Positions 21,193 through 24,162 of a stretch of DNA of 24,162 nt are shown here, in pieces. Every line of letters starts with the position of its first letter. Within the stretch, counting starts at the first letter, position 1. The notes under the pieces were generated by a model, which saw only the letters and a list, made by a program, of their open reading frames with translations, made no database searches and was not told where the DNA came from. The stretch is from assembly GCA_036897625.1 (NCBI GenBank), contig JAYMTA010000794.1, positions 1-24,162 of the forward strand, in the 5' to 3' direction. Origin of the DNA: Pelargonium cotyledonis. Its lineage: Eukaryota; Streptophyta; Magnoliopsida; Geraniales; Geraniaceae. A program made the position numbers and the translations under genes.

Positions 21193-22745
21193 TCAGTCAT
21201 AGACCTTCAATTCCATGTAATTTTTACCTAAATATTGTGAATCCAGCATAGTAGTTTCTTCAATCTTCCCGTCTTTCGCAAAAGATTGTTGGTTACATCT
21301 CGGAGACAGCCCATAGAGCACCATGATGTCCTTATGAATGAATTGTACATCTCTTAATCCAAGTGAATTGCATCCATTCATTTCCCACAACATTATATCT
21401 GGCATGACATAACCGCAGTCTTCAAACTTTTTCCGCTTTGCTTCAATTTCTGTGCTAATATCTCCAGGGAATGATGGCCATGCAGAACAAAATGGCCAGA
21501 ATGAGCCAAGAACGTATATCCTCCTAGCCATCTTCTCTCTGCTCATGTTACAACAAACTGCAATTTCTAGTATCTTATCTAACAATAACCACACATTAAT
21601 ATAACGATTCTCAGTAAACAGGGATTCCAAACACTTCCTCTTTGATTGCAAATCATCTCCCTCAATCTTCAGCAACTCAGTAACTTTTTCTTTTCCGTGA
21701 CCTCGCTTTTGTCTTAGGATATATCCATTCCAGGGGCTTTCACTAAGTTCAGAACATATATAAAAGTTGAAATGAAAGACAGAAATGCTGATTGACTTTT
21801 GGCATATCCTTCATTTTTTCTTCACTAAATTGAATAGCTACAATGCCGTTTCGGAGAAGGCTTGGACCATCCTCTTCCACTGCACCTCGATCTGCAACTT
21901 CCCCATCATATCCACAATCTAAGAGCCTAAATATGTCATGAGGATACATTTCTCTGCCAACAAATATTTTTTGCTTTCGACGATTCTTCTTGTCCTCCTT
22001 CATATATTGCCGGAACCGCTCTGTGTCATGTTTCATAAATTGCTTCCTGTAGATTTTCATGGAAGTGAAGTTGACACGGTCATATGGAAGCAAGTTCCAC
22101 TGATTGCTGGTCATGTAACTCTCAGTCAAGTTCAGAGCTCTACGAAGCGGGACAAGGACTTCCCTGCGCAAGCGATCTCGAATTCTATGCACATAATGTG
22201 CCTCTTCCATCCCTTTGTATTCTGGATTTGAATGATCACATGGGAAAAGCCTCCTGGTAACACTCTCACAGAAAAGAGTGGAACGATCATACGAAGAATT
22301 AATAGAGGGGCACCATTTTGAAGCCAGACTGATTCTCTCATAATCTCCGGAATCCAACGAATCAAGATCAGACTTCAAAAGCTCAGCATAAAGATCAGAG
22401 ATCGAGTCATGTAAAAGGCAGTAATTAGGATCAGTGTTATACATTTCAATAGCATGCATGCTTCGCCATTTGAAGCCTCTTCTCCTCCCTCGAACAAAAC
22501 TTGTTCTTGTCATCCTCTGCCCTTGATTTCATTAATCGCCGTAAACGAAGTCTCTCTGATTCCATGAACCGAACCGCGCGCAGGACCTTTAACCAAACGA
22601 TATAAAATTTCAAGCCAGCCTTTTAGACAAGCAAATTTGGACAACGCGTTGACATTGCTTGCTAAACTCTTAGGATGATAAGTATGAGCCACAAAGCCGC
22701 AGTATAGAATTGCTCCCTGCCACATCTCATGGCACGACTAACTGT
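21193..22745 (-). pseudogene. DUF2828-family pseudogene (VWA-like), host gene relic
   Basis: Plant DUF2828 proteins are about 600 aa or more, with an N-terminal helical part and a C-terminal VWA-like domain; their function is unknown. Three blocks are visible on the minus strand. About 22741-22580 matches the N-terminal part (FYTAALWL in one frame, then YHPKSLASNVNALSKF and LEILYRLVKG in another). 22513-21749 carries LLHDSISDLYAELLKSDLDSL, LASKWCPSINSSYDRSTLFCES, EEAHYVHRIRDRLRREVLVPLR and KHDTERFRQYMK. From about 21760 to 21193 a third frame gives SELSESPWNGY, IKRV-like MARRIYVLGSFWPF, PDIMLWEMNG and the family ending MELKVYD. Frame changes occur near 22690 and about 21760-21790. The linker between the first two blocks is far shorter than in family members. 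The metal-site block VCDVSGSM is replaced by unrelated residues. The far N-terminus is missing. Confidence 0.85.
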
Positions 22746-23319
22746 TGGTACTTAAAATATGGAAAAAAATCCCATGGTTGGTTGGTACTTAAACTATGGA
22801 GCCTAACTGTTCTCTTCTGCTAACAGCATCCACAATACTGGTCCCAAATGCATTGGAATCAGTTAAGGGACTGCACTTTTTTATGAGACCAACATTGTAG
22901 AAAAATCTTTTAAAAGGCTACGCCCTCTAAATAGGGCCTGGACCTCTTTATTTCTTTTATTACTTTTTGTACACTAGTCACTCACTCGTAGCCACATAAT
23001 TATTGAAATGAGACCATAAAATAAAAAAAATTATGAAATATCATTTTTATTTAGTCCTTACAATATAGTTTTTATTTTGATTTGTACCATTGCTGATGTG
23101 GCATTTAATAAAATAAAAATAATACATATATGACTTAAATTGAGTCCCTACATCCTACATTGCTGATGCTGTAAGGATCATAGTCATCAAACCCTACAAC
23201 TTCACTAACACAACTAAAAACCTTACACCATAGGTACTTATTATAAGGTAGTTGCTCATTTAGTTCCACAAGTCGTCATTCTACACATAAGAAGCCCAAA
23301 AATTCAACAAGCTACAAAT

Positions 23320-23323
23320 CAAC

Positions 23324-23357
<34 letters not shown>
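23320..23357. repeat. (TA)n(TG)n compound microsatellite
   Basis: About ten TA units pass directly into about nine TG units. Compound alternating purine-pyrimidine tracts of this kind are length-variable in plants. It lies in intergenic DNA, away from any called gene. Confidence 0.9.
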
Positions 23358-23552
23358 TAAACTTAGTGAGGTAGCATGCATTAGGAGTTGTCACCTCATC
23401 AAATTTAACATTTTGAGCAATCTCATGCAAAGCCTTTTTATTTTCCGACGGTTACATAAAAATCATCTATTAACTAATAACAATAATTATTAGCATTCAC
23501 AATGACAATCACCACTGCCTTTAGAAGTGTATTAGCCAAGGCCAAGCTATTC

Positions 23553-23604
23553 TTTATATAGGAGTTAGACTTTCCATGATTTTTCTATTTATTCGATGTG
23601 AGAC
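23553..23604 (-). promoter_or_regulatory. USE-like motif plus TATA box, 33 nt apart, minus strand
   Basis: On the minus strand GTCTCACATCG (23604-23594) differs at one base from the plant snRNA upstream sequence element RTCCCACATCG. TATATAAA starts at 23560, exactly 33 nt further on. The spacer resembles that of the modules at 23987-24096, so this is an inverted, diverged copy of the same small repeat. I see no snRNA downstream. Confidence 0.6.
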
Positions 23605-23986
23605 TTTTACACAATACATGTAAACTTTTTTGCATGAAACTTTATACTACATATATATAAAGATTGGTAGCATACATGGTTGAATAAGATTTGAAAATCA
23701 ACAAGCTAAAACTTACAAATATAGTTTTTCCAAATCCATACCCGAAAACACAACTCGCAAGTAATTTTTCAAAACTCTCAACCACTCAATTACAAACTTA
23801 GTGCAACTAATATAAGAGTATTAAACAAAAGTCAAATGTTCGAATTCAAGTAAAGATAAAATAGATTAATTATAATATAAAAACATACAAATGGTAAATA
23901 CGAATGTTTATAAGTTTCATATCTAAAAGATATAGAAATTTATGAGGTGAATATGTGGTATATAAAATTTTGAAAATAGTGTAAGA

Positions 23987-24096
23987 ATCCCACATTGAAA
24001 AATTAGAGAAATCATTGAATTTGTAACTTCTATATAAACATAAGAATCCCACATCGGAAAAGTAGAGAAAAAATTGAACTTTCAACTTCTATATAA
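23987..24096 (+). repeat. 59-bp tandem repeat, each unit with USE-like motif and TATA box
   Basis: Two units at a 59-bp period. Unit 1 has ATCCCACATTG (23987-23997) and TATATAA (24031-24037). Unit 2 has ATCCCACATCG (24046-24056), a perfect RTCCCACATCG match, and TATATAA (24090-24096). The gap is 33 nt in both, the spacing typical of RNA polymerase II snRNA promoters in plants. The sequence past 24120 matches no U-snRNA start that I know. Similar CCCACATCG-TATA blocks are frequent in plant dispersed repeats, including LTR-type ends, so a fossil repeat is the likelier source. Confidence 0.7.
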
Positions 24097-24162
24097 GCAT
24101 GCTACTCTCTATATATATTAGTAGGTGACAAATTCTAATGCTACTTACCAAGTTTAACACAT

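Larger units (their letters stand above)
22746..23986. other. AT-rich intergenic DNA
   Basis: No gene seen. A short direct repeat (TTGGTACTTAAAATATGG and TTGGTACTTAAACTATGG, 22744 and about 22783) adjoins the broken end of the DUF2828 relic. The stretch near 23055-23175 (TAGTCCTTACAATATAG, TTGCTGATGTGGCA, GAGTCCCTACATCC) resembles dispersed MITE-like repeats. The minus-strand frame 24085-23870 is AT-driven and not convincing. Confidence 0.5.

Noticed and set aside
24040-24162. A U-snRNA gene after the USE-TATA module
   Set aside because: Sequence from about 24115 does not resemble the starts of U1, U2, U4 or U5 as I know them, and the window ends too soon to judge further.

Overview
The window is nuclear DNA of a flowering plant, almost certainly a eudicot. 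It is AT-rich, its genes are split by short GT-AG introns, and the encoded proteins are plant-specific families. I could not fix the genus; a rosid is a guess only. All exon models were built by eye from splice signals and family conservation.

Layout, left to right. (1) 169-2369, plus strand: the last six exons of a callose synthase (GT48, CALS5-like), whose 5' part lies outside the window. (2) 2672-3361, minus: an intronless, membrane-anchored pectin methylesterase/invertase inhibitor-type protein, tail to tail with the callose synthase. (3) 4406-5014, plus: an m-type chloroplast thioredoxin with one 75-nt intron that is open in frame. (4) 5659-10029, minus: a ten-exon SEUSS-like transcriptional adaptor (727 aa predicted) with a Gln-rich N-terminus and an LDB-type dimerisation domain. 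(5) 12637-18417, minus: a tandem paralogue of that gene (631 aa predicted). It has lost the Gln-rich exon, evolved faster, and enlarged its C-terminus by duplicating the terminal exon and by in-frame internal tandem duplications. (6) 19140-21190: gene-poor repeat DNA. (7) 21193-22745, minus: a DUF2828-family pseudogene with frame breaks, a shortened linker and a lost VWA-like metal site. (8) 22746-24162: AT-rich intergenic DNA with a TA/TG microsatellite and three copies of a small promoter-like module (USE-type motif plus TATA box at exactly 33 nt).

The genes do not form a pathway, as is normal for a plant chromosome. Callose synthase and the pectin-esterase inhibitor both act on the cell wall, but their pairing looks coincidental. 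The most notable part is the SEUSS-like tandem pair: one copy keeps the canonical architecture, and the other keeps only the dimerisation module with a new, repeat-built C-terminus. This could be a natural dimer-only variant. No intact mobile element, CRISPR array, tRNA or rRNA was recognised.
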